From Pseudoalteromonas sp. A601 (GTDB taxonomy: Bacteria; Pseudomonadota; Gammaproteobacteria; Enterobacterales; Alteromonadaceae), in the NCBI RefSeq assembly GCF_002165575.1, contig NZ_MXQF01000005.1, positions 124,001 through 188,000 on the forward strand: a stretch of DNA of 64,000 nt, in the 5' to 3' direction. This document shows positions 1 through 6,875 of this stretch, one piece after another (the stretch's first letter is position 1; every line of letters begins with the position of its first letter). The notes beneath the pieces were generated by a model, which had not been told where the DNA came from, made no database searches, and saw only the letters and a list, made by a program, of their open reading frames with translations. Position numbers and translations under genes: made by a program.

Positions 1-553
1 TTTAAAAATATGATGACGAGCTTATTTATAGCACGAACCAGATTCAGTAGTTGAGTCTGGTTCTGCCTGAACTTAAAATGCCATCAATTTGCTCTGGCTT
101 CTCTAAGGTATCTTGAAGTTACAACGAGACTAAAGTTTTTTATCAATTGCATGATTTAAAAAAGCACTAGCCCTCTAATTTTATTAAATAGATCTAATCT
201 AAATTTGATTCCAGAATTCTTTTGGCAATAAATTTTTAATCATCCTAGTGTTTAAGAATTTATAAATTTAATTAATAAATTTTGTGAAATTTTTCTAGTC
301 CGCTTAGAGCGATAAGCGGTCGTTAGCAGTTACTTTTCAATTTCGTCAAAATATATATTGCCTGCATAGTCAAGAAAACGACCGAATCGCTCGTTTTTGT
401 CCTGAAGTAAAAACCAGAACTACTGTATTTTGGTAGTGCTGGCAAATAGTTAAGAAGTTTGTTACAAGTGGGTAATTAAGATAAACGAGCGACGCTGTGG
501 TAGAAGAACGTGCGATTCGCTCGCTATAAACATCCTATATGCTCTAGGAAATT
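1..553. other. Gene-free stretch with inverted repeats
   Basis: I see no coding region here. Two clear inverted repeats are present: 35-42 with 56-63 (GAACCAGA / TCTGGTTC) and 300-306 with 313-319 (CCGCTTA / TAAGCGG). A short motif CGAATCGCTCG recurs, in whole or part and on both strands, near 383, 485 and 513. The stretch probably holds the promoter of the lipoprotein gene at 554, but no -35/-10 pair can be called with confidence. Confidence 0.4.
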
Positions 554-961
554 ATGAAATATCTAGTCAAACTTTATCTTGTTTTGCTCATGGTGGGCTG
601 CACTTCAACTATTCAGCATGAATTACCTGGAGAAAAAATTTCAACTAGAAAGGCTGCAGATTTTAATGAAAAATCTGATGTTCCAAAGTGGGTCAGTAAG
701 AATAAGAGCCTAATTGAATCACATTTATTTGTTTGCGAAACTTGTTTCGGTCACAAAGTGCAAGTGCATATAAATATTGATGATAATGGTTATCTAAAGT
801 TTTCTAAAATCGTGCGTTCTACGGGCCAAAAAGAGCTAGAAAAAGAAGCGTTAAAAGCCATTAAATCTTCGGAACCGTTTGATATTTCGTACCTAAGTGA
901 AGCAGACAAGAAAGTAGTACAAAATATAATATTTACCTTCGCCCCAGAAAAGAACACTTAA
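554..961 (+). CDS. Small lipoprotein with a TonB-C-terminal-like domain
   Basis: The 135-residue protein begins with a hydrophobic signal and a lipobox ending in Cys16 (LLMVGC), so it should be a lipoprotein. Residues about 65-132 have the look of the TonB/TolA C-terminal fold: a VQVHINIDDNG strand, then a phrase on change and a KEALKAIKSSEPF segment that resembles the A..A...W.Y-P part of TonB-like domains. It lacks the N-terminal helix and the proline linker of a real TonB, so it is not an energy transducer on its own. Role unknown. It lies in the mobile part of the window, followed by a nested hairpin. Confidence 0.6.
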   Translation: MKYLVKLYLVLLMVGCTSTIQHELPGEKISTRKAADFNEKSDVPKWVSKNKSLIESHLFVCETCFGHKVQVHINIDDNGYLKFSKIVRSTGQKELEKEALKAIKSSEPFDISYLSEADKKVVQNIIFTFAPEKNT

Positions 962-962
962 C

Positions 963-1015
963 AAGTGACTAAGGTTATGAGTGTCCGCTTATGGCACTCT
1001 CCAGCCACTCGATAA
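963..1015 (+). terminator. Nested hairpin after the lipoprotein gene
   Basis: Directly after the stop codon an outer stem (GTGACT... / ...GCCAC) encloses an inner stem GAGTG / CACTC. It could end transcription or protect the mRNA 3' end. There is no long T-run after it, so the terminator call is tentative. The rest of 1016-1333 shows nothing I can name. Confidence 0.4.
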
Positions 1016-1335
1016 AATAATAATTGATAAAGTGTTTTTCTCCGCCTGATGGCTCTTAGCTTATCCGACCTACTCTGGCACTAACTGAAAATACTCTTAC
1101 TCTAAATTTAAAGTTAAGCTCTAATCAAAAAATATCAATTTTTGTGCCCTACTTTGCTTCAAATTGTAGTTATTATTCTCAATCTGTGACTCAAAATCAG
1201 CTTAAGTGATGGTACCCACAAACCCAAACCCGATATCTTATATTTCATAATTTATACGTTGATATTTGTCGAATTAAAATATTTTAACTAGCTTAAAGGC
1301 TGGCTGGTCAGTAACTTACATACATATAAAACTAA

Positions 1336-1364
1336 AAAGCACCCTGATTAACTCAGAGCGCTTT
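1336..1364 (-). terminator. Intrinsic terminator of the two small minus-strand genes
   Basis: Read on the minus strand, AAGC-G-CTCTGA, a GTTAA loop and TCAGGG-T-GCTT form a stem with one bulge position, followed by a run of five T. It lies about 25 bp past the stop of the gene at 1389-1634, which supports that gene being real. Confidence 0.6.
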
Positions 1365-1388
1365 GCGTTTAGGACAAATAAACAAGGG

Positions 1389-1634
1389 TTATACAAATTT
1401 AATAAGGAGATGCTTAAGCATGACCTTCATGCTTGGGGTGTTACTTTTTCGATAATATTCGTAGTTATAGATACCTGTTATCATTCTAGTGCAAAAAAAA
1501 CTTAGAGCGATAAACCAAGCGAAGTTTTCAGTGGATTGGAACTGTAAACACAATATAGCTGAGCCACTAAATGCGATAATCGAATAGGTAATTTCTATTC
1601 GATATTGGCTAAAAGCCTTTAAAATTTTGGACAT
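1389..1634 (-). CDS. Small two-helix membrane protein, unknown
   Basis: The 81-residue protein has two hydrophobic segments, at about residues 13-31 and 36-55, and a basic C-terminus. I do not recognise a family. The start ATG overlaps the stop of the upstream gene (TAATG), so the two are translationally coupled and cotranscribed, and a terminator follows. A membrane partner of the acidic 65-residue protein encoded just upstream is possible, but this is inference. Confidence 0.5.
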   Translation of the reverse strand: MSKILKAFSQYRIEITYSIIAFSGSAILCLQFQSTENFAWFIALSFFCTRMITGIYNYEYYRKSNTPSMKVMLKHLLIKFV

Positions 1635-1831
1635 TAAAAACCGTCATCAAAAGCATCAAAAGAATCATGTTCTATAGAGTCACCTATCGACTCTTCAATT
1701 TCATAAACAGTCATTACCCTGTCTGGCTGGCCCACCACATTGCCACCAACATCTACGATATTAGTACTGGCATTTGTGATAGGTAGTCCTGTTGTTGGAT
1801 TAATAGCAATATCATTAGCGTCGTTTTTCAT
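1634..1831 (-). CDS. Small acidic conserved-type protein with NPTTGLP motif
   Basis: The 65-residue, strongly acidic protein carries an INPTTGLPITN segment followed by VDVGGNVVG. In my experience this NP-TGLP...VDV-GN-G pattern recurs in small proteins of proteobacteria whose function is unknown; I cannot name a family. An AAGG ribosome binding site lies 8 bp before the ATG. It overlaps the 81-residue membrane protein gene by one base of stop/start, forming a two-gene unit. Confidence 0.55.
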   Translation of the reverse strand: MKNDANDIAINPTTGLPITNASTNIVDVGGNVVGQPDRVMTVYEIEESIGDSIEHDSFDAFDDGF

Positions 1832-2036
1832 TTTTAAACCTTAATAATCATTAATTAATGCTTTCAAATTTAATGATTTCGTGATAAAAAACAAACTTGT
1901 TTGACTGCGCAGCTCAGCAACAAACAGTTTGAATAAGGCATTCACTTTTCTTCTATTTTCACTTAATTTTTTTAGTAAAAACCCTCTCCTCTTTATCTAA
2001 AAAGTTTATTAATAAGTTTAATTTGAAGGCGGCTTT

Positions 2037-2547
2037 TGTCTGCAAGACAGGTTTTTAGATCGCATTTTTCGGCACGAAAAACTGCAAAATAGCGCCTCAG
2101 AATGAGGCCAACAAGCGCGTAATGTGGTGTAGGCGAAGCCGTAGACACATGGAGAAAGCGCGAATGTACAGCTGGTCTGTACTGACCGCGATAGTGTTTC
2201 GCATCAGCGAAATTCGATTAAAATTTGGCACAAATTGATATCGAACCATAATTTTCGTCAGAAAATAAAAGCGAAGAAAAATGCGGATAATGGGGCACCC
2301 ATCGCATTGTCTGAAGCGGCAGTATGGCGGTCAGTACAGAGCGTAGCTCGGTGCATTCGCGCTGGGTATAAAACGCTAGCGCGATAGCGCGTTGAGCCAG
2401 CTCGTTGCGGAGCAACACCAGAGCTGACGGGCGTTTTAGACCTATGGTTGAGTAGCGAAGCGACGAGGCCATCCGCTGAAAGCGGCTTTTGTTGCGATAA
2501 TTATCGCGACAATCATTCCGTACATGCTGCCAGAGCATCTCGGAATG
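2037..2547. other. Array of stem-loops with GNA triloops (structured ssDNA or RNA element)
   Basis: About ten stem-loops follow one another with little spacing. Seen: 2037-2049 (loop GCA), 2065-2081 (TTTTTCG/CGAAAAA, loop GCA), 2094-2108 (GCCTCA/TGAGGC, loop GAA), 2122-2150 (core GGC-GAA-GCC), 2197-2212, 2339-2349 (GAGC-GTA-GCTC), 2473-2485 (CCGCT-GAA-AGCGG), 2489-2512 and 2514-2547. A three-way junction is closed by 2370-2376/2431-2437 and holds two hairpins. Long-range arms pair 2158-2166 with 2354-2362 and 2177-2189 with 2327-2339. The GC content is visibly above that of the flanks. GNA triloops, and GCGAAGC in particular, are known as exceptionally stable single-stranded DNA mini-hairpins. 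A single-strand replication or transfer signal is inferred; a structured RNA is the alternative. Confidence 0.65.
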
Positions 2548-2598
2548 AAAAACGGCAATATAATTATAAAATGATGATAATTTTTGTGTTGCGGTGCT

Positions 2599-2619
2599 AG
2601 TTAATTTTAATAATTAACT
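2599..2619. promoter_or_regulatory. Palindromic operator candidate before the 2639 gene
   Basis: Perfect 8-bp arms AGTTAATT and AATTAACT flank a 5-bp centre. The site ends 6 bp before the AAGGA ribosome binding site (2625-2629) of the TTG-start gene at 2639. The position fits an autoregulatory operator; the binding protein is unknown. Confidence 0.4.
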
Positions 2620-2638
2620 CACCAAAAGGATTTTTGAA

Positions 2639-3517
2639 TTGACTCAGCAACCATCAAAAGATTTAGAAACGAAAAACCCGCTTCATACTCACTACCCTCG
2701 CTATTTTGATATTAATATGCGGTATTATCTAGGCGAAAATAACCACCAAAAAGGGGTTAACAGAACCAAGGTCTCGGTGCTTATTGCAATTCGGTTTTCT
2801 ATTGTTACACCAGGCATTGTGCGTTGGCTCTACGGCATTAATCATCGCCTCGCGTTGGAACACCTAAACAGGCTAGAAAAAGATGGTTTACTGCGTGTAG
2901 TAAAAACACACCGCAGTCCAGATGGTCGCGTCTATGTGCCTACCTATACTGCTGCCAAATTTGCCGAGGAGTTAATGGGCATCGACGTGTATTTTAGGAG
3001 TAATAAAAACCCTGCTCTGCAGTTCAACCAAAATAATGTAGCACACAACCTTATAAACGCATTTGTAATGTTGCGCGGTATACATAATTATCACAGTGAT
3101 GAAACGTACGCCCCAATGTGGAGTGGATTCATTACCGAGCCTGAATTTAAACGTATTAATAACCTATCTGATGCACGAACTGTGGATGGTGCTGTGCGAC
3201 TCCTAGATGGCTCTGTTGCAGCAGTTGAAATTGAGCATTCATTTAAAAATAAAACGGCACGACAGGTCATTTTACTAAAATATTTGGCCTCGTTAAAAAA
3301 AAACGATTACAGTAAGATTTTTTTATTCTCTCAATCGGTCAAAATTTTTGATGACATTAAACGACTCCACGAACAACTATTTGAGGAAATGCCGCAACGT
3401 TTTGACAAGAAGACACGAGCACCACTTCTCAGTGAGAGCGATGCTGAGCTGCTGCGTGCCTCAATAATATACCGAACTAAATTGTGCTCTGAAATTGAAA
3501 AAATGTTTTACTCGTAA
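2639..3517 (+). CDS. Replication-relaxation-like plasmid protein (winged helix plus nuclease-like core)
   Basis: The 292-residue protein uses a TTG start with AAGGA nine bases upstream. Residues about 40-115 read as a winged-helix domain (a HRLALEHLNRLEKDGLLRV helix-turn-wing). Residues about 180-235 show D183, then E197-x-E199 and K203 or K205, followed by a FLFSQS strand, which is the order of a PD-(D/E)xK nuclease-like core. This layout is typical of the replication-relaxation family found on plasmids and integrative elements near mobilisation genes. The gene lies between the hairpin array and the convergent Rep_3 gene. A role in relaxing or processing DNA at origin structures is inferred. 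Confidence 0.6.
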   Translation: MTQQPSKDLETKNPLHTHYPRYFDINMRYYLGENNHQKGVNRTKVSVLIAIRFSIVTPGIVRWLYGINHRLALEHLNRLEKDGLLRVVKTHRSPDGRVYVPTYTAAKFAEELMGIDVYFRSNKNPALQFNQNNVAHNLINAFVMLRGIHNYHSDETYAPMWSGFITEPEFKRINNLSDARTVDGAVRLLDGSVAAVEIEHSFKNKTARQVILLKYLASLKKNDYSKIFLFSQSVKIFDDIKRLHEQLFEEMPQRFDKKTRAPLLSESDAELLRASIIYRTKLCSEIEKMFYS

Positions 3518-3552
3518 TGCAGTAGTATCAACATTGAGACATCATGATTATT

Positions 3553-4506
3553 TTATTTATTCAATTGTTTAGAGTAAAAAATCTTAGCTTCATCGTCACC
3601 AATGATTTTTGCATACGTTATACAGCGCCTTATATCTGCTTTTGCCAATCTAAAAGCGGGGTTTTCGTTTTGGTTTGATAGCTCATAATTTCCTAATCGA
3701 TTGAGGTTTCCCCGAGCCCACACACCCTCAGCATGCGACCCCTTATTGACTTTAGGGCGACGAGATAGTCTTGGCCTAGCAAACTCTTCACTTTCACTAG
3801 AGCATTGAGTAAAATAGGAAAATTCAATGGCAGTAATACAGTTACCCATTTTTTTAGGCTTAAACGTTACGCGTACATCTGTGTGGGCATTAATTTTTTC
3901 AATAGCAGGTAACAGGATGCGGTTTTTAAAATCGCGCCATGCTCCATATGATTCAGATAAAAATAATTTTTGTTTCATCTCTGGCAACTGAAAATTCACA
4001 ACTACCGCGCCCTGTCGTTTGTAATTTTTATAATTTCGCACCTCGTTTAGGAGTGCATACAACCGAAATGATGCTAGGCTGTTTAATTTTACTGTGTTAT
4101 GAAAAAATAACCTTGTGAAATTTTTCTCTATATTAAAAATATACGGCTCGATTTCTTCTGAAAACTCAAGTGTAATGAAAGACCCTTGATTTTTCACCTT
4201 TTCGTATGAAGCGCTACTCACCCAAGGAATTGAAAGCGACTGCCCGCTATCGTCTAAAATGCTTACAGATTTATCTCTGAGTGACTCTGCGGCAGAACTC
4301 AGCTGCTCATAAACGCTGTACTTACTCAGGCCGAAACACTTGGCATATTCCGTTGGATAAATCAGAATTTTTCCTGGGTTAGACTTTTTGGAGTTTACTT
4401 TAGACAGCGCGAGATTTATTAATCGCTGCTCATTAATATCGAGCGAATAACCCGCATGTAACAGCTTATTGCCGAAAACAATTCTTGGAGAATTTTTACT
4501 ACTCAT
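3553..4506 (-). CDS. Rep_3 family plasmid replication initiator
   Basis: The 317-residue protein has the two tandem winged-helix domains of Rep_3 initiators. The N-terminal half contains LINLALSKVNS, a YPTEYAKCFGLS segment and a helix with YEQLSSAAESLRD, all characteristic of the family. The second half includes SFRLYALLNEVRNYK and the FKNRILLPAIEKINAHTDVRV block that precedes the DNA-binding wing. Such proteins bind iterons and open an adjacent AT-rich region. Five iteron-like repeats lie 100-200 bp upstream of its start, which supports an autonomous replicon. A partition system is not visible in the window. Confidence 0.85.
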   Translation of the reverse strand: MSSKNSPRIVFGNKLLHAGYSLDINEQRLINLALSKVNSKKSNPGKILIYPTEYAKCFGLSKYSVYEQLSSAAESLRDKSVSILDDSGQSLSIPWVSSASYEKVKNQGSFITLEFSEEIEPYIFNIEKNFTRLFFHNTVKLNSLASFRLYALLNEVRNYKNYKRQGAVVVNFQLPEMKQKLFLSESYGAWRDFKNRILLPAIEKINAHTDVRVTFKPKKMGNCITAIEFSYFTQCSSESEEFARPRLSRRPKVNKGSHAEGVWARGNLNRLGNYELSNQNENPAFRLAKADIRRCITYAKIIGDDEAKIFYSKQLNK

Positions 4507-4607
4507 TTCTCTACCTCATTTCTAGTTTATGCTGTTATGCTAACCGCGGCTCAACGAATAAAAGAAATTTCGGTAAGTTTTTTGGTAAAAAAAGTTTTAT
4601 TTATTTA

Positions 4608-4714
4608 CAGTGAAAATGGCCCCCTAAACCGTATAAATTGCCTACTCATTTCGTATAAAATGCCACAATAAACATATAAATTGCCCACCAAAACAGTAAA
4701 TATTTTATTTAATT
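4608..4714. repeat. Iteron array of a Rep_3 origin
   Basis: Five copies of a 21-22 bp unit start at 4608, 4630, 4652, 4673 and 4694. The conserved core is CGTATAAATTGCC (variants CAGTGAAAATGGCC, CGTATAAAATGCC, CATATAAATTGCC); the last copy is decayed. The spacing equals two helical turns. The array lies upstream of the initiator gene, the usual place for an iteron-controlled plasmid origin. A DnaA-box-like TTATTTACA lies at 4601-4609. Confidence 0.75.
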
Positions 4715-4787
4715 TCAATAAGATAACCCCCTCTAAAAGTATTAAAATAGAAAAAATAAAAATACAGGCACATTTGCAACTTTTATA

Positions 4788-4860
4788 AATTTATTAATTC
4801 ATTTCTGACGGTTAAAAAATAAATTAATTATTTTTTTATTTTTTATTTTTTATTTTTTTA
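4788..4860. other. AT-rich tract, likely DNA unwinding element
   Basis: This stretch is almost pure A/T, ending in T-runs separated by single A residues. It lies about 80 bp past the iterons on the side away from the initiator gene, as expected for the region a Rep_3 protein melts. It may also contribute bending. Confidence 0.5.
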
Positions 4861-4915
4861 CCCCGCCACTATCATTTGTAATAAAACTACTGAGTGAACT
4901 GACTTACTGAAATAC

Positions 4916-5125
4916 GCAAAAGGGAGATAGACATAAATCTACCTCCCTTGTGCATTTGACCTATGGCCTTGCCAAACATGATTACAATGACCTCGCTTTT
5001 GAGGCATCGTAACGAAACCCTGTATTTGCGCAGGACCCCCTCCCAGGTTTGATACTCAGTAACTGAGTAAAATGCCCTATTAAACGCTATTGCAGTTAGG
5101 GCAACGAATCAGCAAATAATGATTC
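4916..5125. other. Second hairpin cluster beside the origin
   Basis: Five stem-loops in 210 bp: 4916-4952 (GCAAAAGGGAGATAGA against TCTACCTCCCTTGTGC, one internal mismatch, loop CATAAA), 4991-5004 (CCTC/GAGG), 5053-5069 (TACTCAG-TAA-CTGAGTA), 5073-5103 (TGCCCTA/TAGGGCA) and 5106-5125 (GAATCA/TGATTC). No gene overlaps them. They may be a priming or single-strand origin signal, or a terminator for the gene at 5221-5505. The rest of 4507-5220 shows no coding region. Confidence 0.5.
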
Positions 5126-5220
5126 AGGCATATTTTGGGAGATATGATTAGGCTGTTATTTTGATTTTGAAAATAACCATTATGACCTCAGTTTCAATCG
5201 TTAATTTTTTCAATTAGACC

Positions 5221-5505
5221 CTAGGGATAAACATCATCCTCGAAGTCACACGGCAGCTCCACACGCTCTACTGGGTGGCTAATTAGGCTGTGCATGAGCT
5301 CATAAGCAAGTTTTCGCATAGCAAACTCATTTAGTGTTTTATTCGCTGTAATTTCAGGGCCAATAACCTCCCACAGCTCATCTAAATTCGCATTATCACT
5401 GCGTAATTCTAATAAGTTTATCTGGTGGTCATTAGCGGTGATTACTCGGCTAAATGAGTGTAATAAATTTAAAAAATCCAATGTTGATACGTATGTATGT
5501 TTCAT
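5221..5505 (-). CDS. Unknown 94-residue protein of the mobile element
   Basis: I do not recognise a family. The protein is acidic and mostly helical in appearance, with no signal peptide or membrane segment. It lies between the origin region and a terminator and follows a palindrome at 5530-5547 (GTTATC/GATAAC) that could be its operator. It belongs to the same minus-strand group as the initiator and the 130-residue gene, so a plasmid-maintenance role is possible but unproven. Confidence 0.5.
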   Translation of the reverse strand: MKHTYVSTLDFLNLLHSFSRVITANDHQINLLELRSDNANLDELWEVIGPEITANKTLNEFAMRKLAYELMHSLISHPVERVELPCDFEDDVYP

Positions 5506-5529
5506 TTTTTCACTATCCTTGTGTGTTTT

Positions 5530-5547
5530 GTTATCAAAATCGATAAC
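5530..5547. promoter_or_regulatory. Palindrome upstream of the 94-residue gene
   Basis: GTTATC and GATAAC flank a 6-bp centre, 25 bp before the start codon of the gene at 5221-5505. The location suits a repressor site overlapping a promoter. Confidence 0.35.
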
Positions 5548-5604
5548 GTATTAGTAAATAAAATCAGGCATGGGTATTTAAAACGGTTTACGAAAAATAT
5601 TTTT

Positions 5605-5628
5605 AAAAAAGCGAACAAATGTTCGCTT
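5605..5628 (-). terminator. Intrinsic terminator after the 130-residue gene
   Basis: On the minus strand AAGCGAAC, loop ATTT, GTTCGCTT is followed by a T-run. It lies only a few bases past the stop at 5635. It separates the 130-residue gene from the 94-residue gene, which must therefore have its own promoter. Confidence 0.75.
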
Positions 5629-5634
5629 AGGGGG

Positions 5635-6027
5635 TTATGCATTGTCGATAATATCGACCCAATCACTTTCTGTTGCTGCAAAAAATGTAGTTGGCGTTTG
5701 CATAAATATTTGCTGGAACTCTTCAGAGAACAGCTCACAAAACTGTGTTATTTGCTCTATGTAGATAAGTAAAAAAAGCGTCATGTCGTGCCCTTCTAAA
5801 TACCTATTCTCAAAACTTGGATTTTTTTCCAACATACTATTTGAAATACTAATGCCAAGTATTTTTCCAACGCTATCTCTATGTAAATAGATGTAATTAT
5901 TGAAATTTAACTCTAATGTTTGTTCATTAACTACATCTGCTAACAATAAAATTGTAGAGCAGTCATCCCACGGAGATCTACTGGCTCGAACGTATTGGCG
6001 AATAAATTGAGATTTAATATTTTTCAT
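5635..6027 (-). CDS. Unknown 130-residue protein of the mobile element
   Basis: No family recognised. The protein is soluble-looking, with an N-terminal basic segment (KSQFIRQYVRASRSPW), a central YIYLHRDSVGKILG motif and an acidic C-terminus (ATESDWVDIIDNA). It has a clean intrinsic terminator directly after the stop, and several shorter reading frames on the other strand are only shadows of it. It is probably an accessory protein of the integrative plasmid. Confidence 0.5.
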   Translation of the reverse strand: MKNIKSQFIRQYVRASRSPWDDCSTILLLADVVNEQTLELNFNNYIYLHRDSVGKILGISISNSMLEKNPSFENRYLEGHDMTLFLLIYIEQITQFCELFSEEFQQIFMQTPTTFFAATESDWVDIIDNA

Positions 6028-6172
6028 GATTTGTCCTCGTTAATTGTCCTGAAATTAACTAGGGCCATGCAATGGGTAAAAGTGAAGAATTGCGTTTTGT
6101 TGGTTTAATTTGCAAAAATAATAAAAATCATTAATGTTGGAATATCACTGTACAACCTTGAGGATGAATAAT

Positions 6173-6253
6173 ATGGCGGAATATATTTGGTTATTACCTG
6201 CGACCGTATTAACAATAGTTTTAGTCGTGGTTATTAAAAAGTCCAGAAAGTAA
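6173..6253 (+). CDS. 26-residue single-span membrane peptide
   Basis: A GAGGA ribosome binding site at 6159-6163 precedes an ATG by nine bases. The peptide starts MAEYIWLLPATVL, continues with a hydrophobic helix of about 18 residues and ends in a KKSRK basic tail before TAA. The layout resembles small inner-membrane proteins, including type I toxins, but no antisense RNA can be identified by eye. The rest of 6028-6594 shows no other convincing gene. Confidence 0.4.
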   Translation: MAEYIWLLPATVLTIVLVVVIKKSRK

Positions 6254-6594
6254 ACCTATATTTTAAGTGCTTAGACAATTCAGCGTGAAGAGTAACTTGA
6301 GCCTACCTATCAGTAATAAGTATTGAACAATTAATAAACCAACTTCAATAATTTCCTGATAAATATACAAAACACATTACTTAATTCTCTATTTATCTAA
6401 AAAATTTTTTGTGTTTTTCTCTGAATTTTAATCAAGATGCAATCTAACTCCCCATTTAGCGGAGGGATTCAGAAAAATATCCAAAACATCCCTAAATTTT
6501 GAAAAATTTTGAAAATAGTTATCATAGTACTGTTAGTTTGATTAATTAAGCCTTCAAGCTAACCAATTCTTTTATTAATAACTTAAAGGTTTCT

Positions 6595-6798
6595 ATGCAA
6601 ATTATTTCTTCTAATAATAATGGACTGCAAATGCAAAAAGGATATGCGCTAGCGATAATAACCAATAAAGGTAAGATTATTCAGTCAGGTATGGTTGTTG
6701 AGTTAATGGTCTTTGAAGCAATGCTAGATCATATTATTAAAACCTTTTGTGCCAGGTTTACAAGTATTGATCCTAATTATTTTAAAGAACCTAAATAA
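6595..6798 (+). CDS. Unknown 67-residue protein
   Basis: The protein has no recognised motif, signal or membrane span; the middle (YALAIITNKGKIIQSG) suggests a small beta structure followed by helices. It is transcribed toward the serine recombinase and separated from it by a hairpin at 6829-6862. Its promoter probably lies in the AT-rich DNA around 6480-6580. Function unknown. Confidence 0.4.
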   Translation: MQIISSNNNGLQMQKGYALAIITNKGKIIQSGMVVELMVFEAMLDHIIKTFCARFTSIDPNYFKEPK

Positions 6799-6828
6799 CT
6801 AAGCCCTTCAACTAAATAATATTGAATA

Positions 6829-6862
6829 TGGCCTGTTGCAAGGGTAAACTTGCGTCAGGCCA
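6829..6862. terminator. Hairpin between two convergent genes
   Basis: TGGCCTG pairs with CAGGCCA, with an inner GCAAG/CTTGC pair, between the 67-residue gene on the plus strand and the serine recombinase on the minus strand. There is no strong T-run on either side, so it may be a weak bidirectional terminator. Confidence 0.45.
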
Positions 6863-6875
6863 CTTCGTAATTACG

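Noticed and set aside
1..1015. Integron cassette idea (attC-like ends around the lipoprotein gene)
   Set aside because: GTTAGC at 320 and AACAAG after the stop loosely fit attC ends, but no paired core sites or consistent spacing could be found.
2218..2538. 106-residue minus-strand open frame across the hairpin array
   Set aside because: It crosses several perfect stems and has no family resemblance or ribosome site; it is best explained as an accidental frame in higher-GC structured DNA.
4608..4714. CRISPR-like interpretation of the short repeats
   Set aside because: Spacing is 21-22 bp with no unique spacers; the location fits iterons.
5497..5772. Overlapping open frames on both strands near 5500-5770
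   Set aside because: They cover the terminator and the opposite strand of the 130-residue gene; no ribosome sites or motifs.
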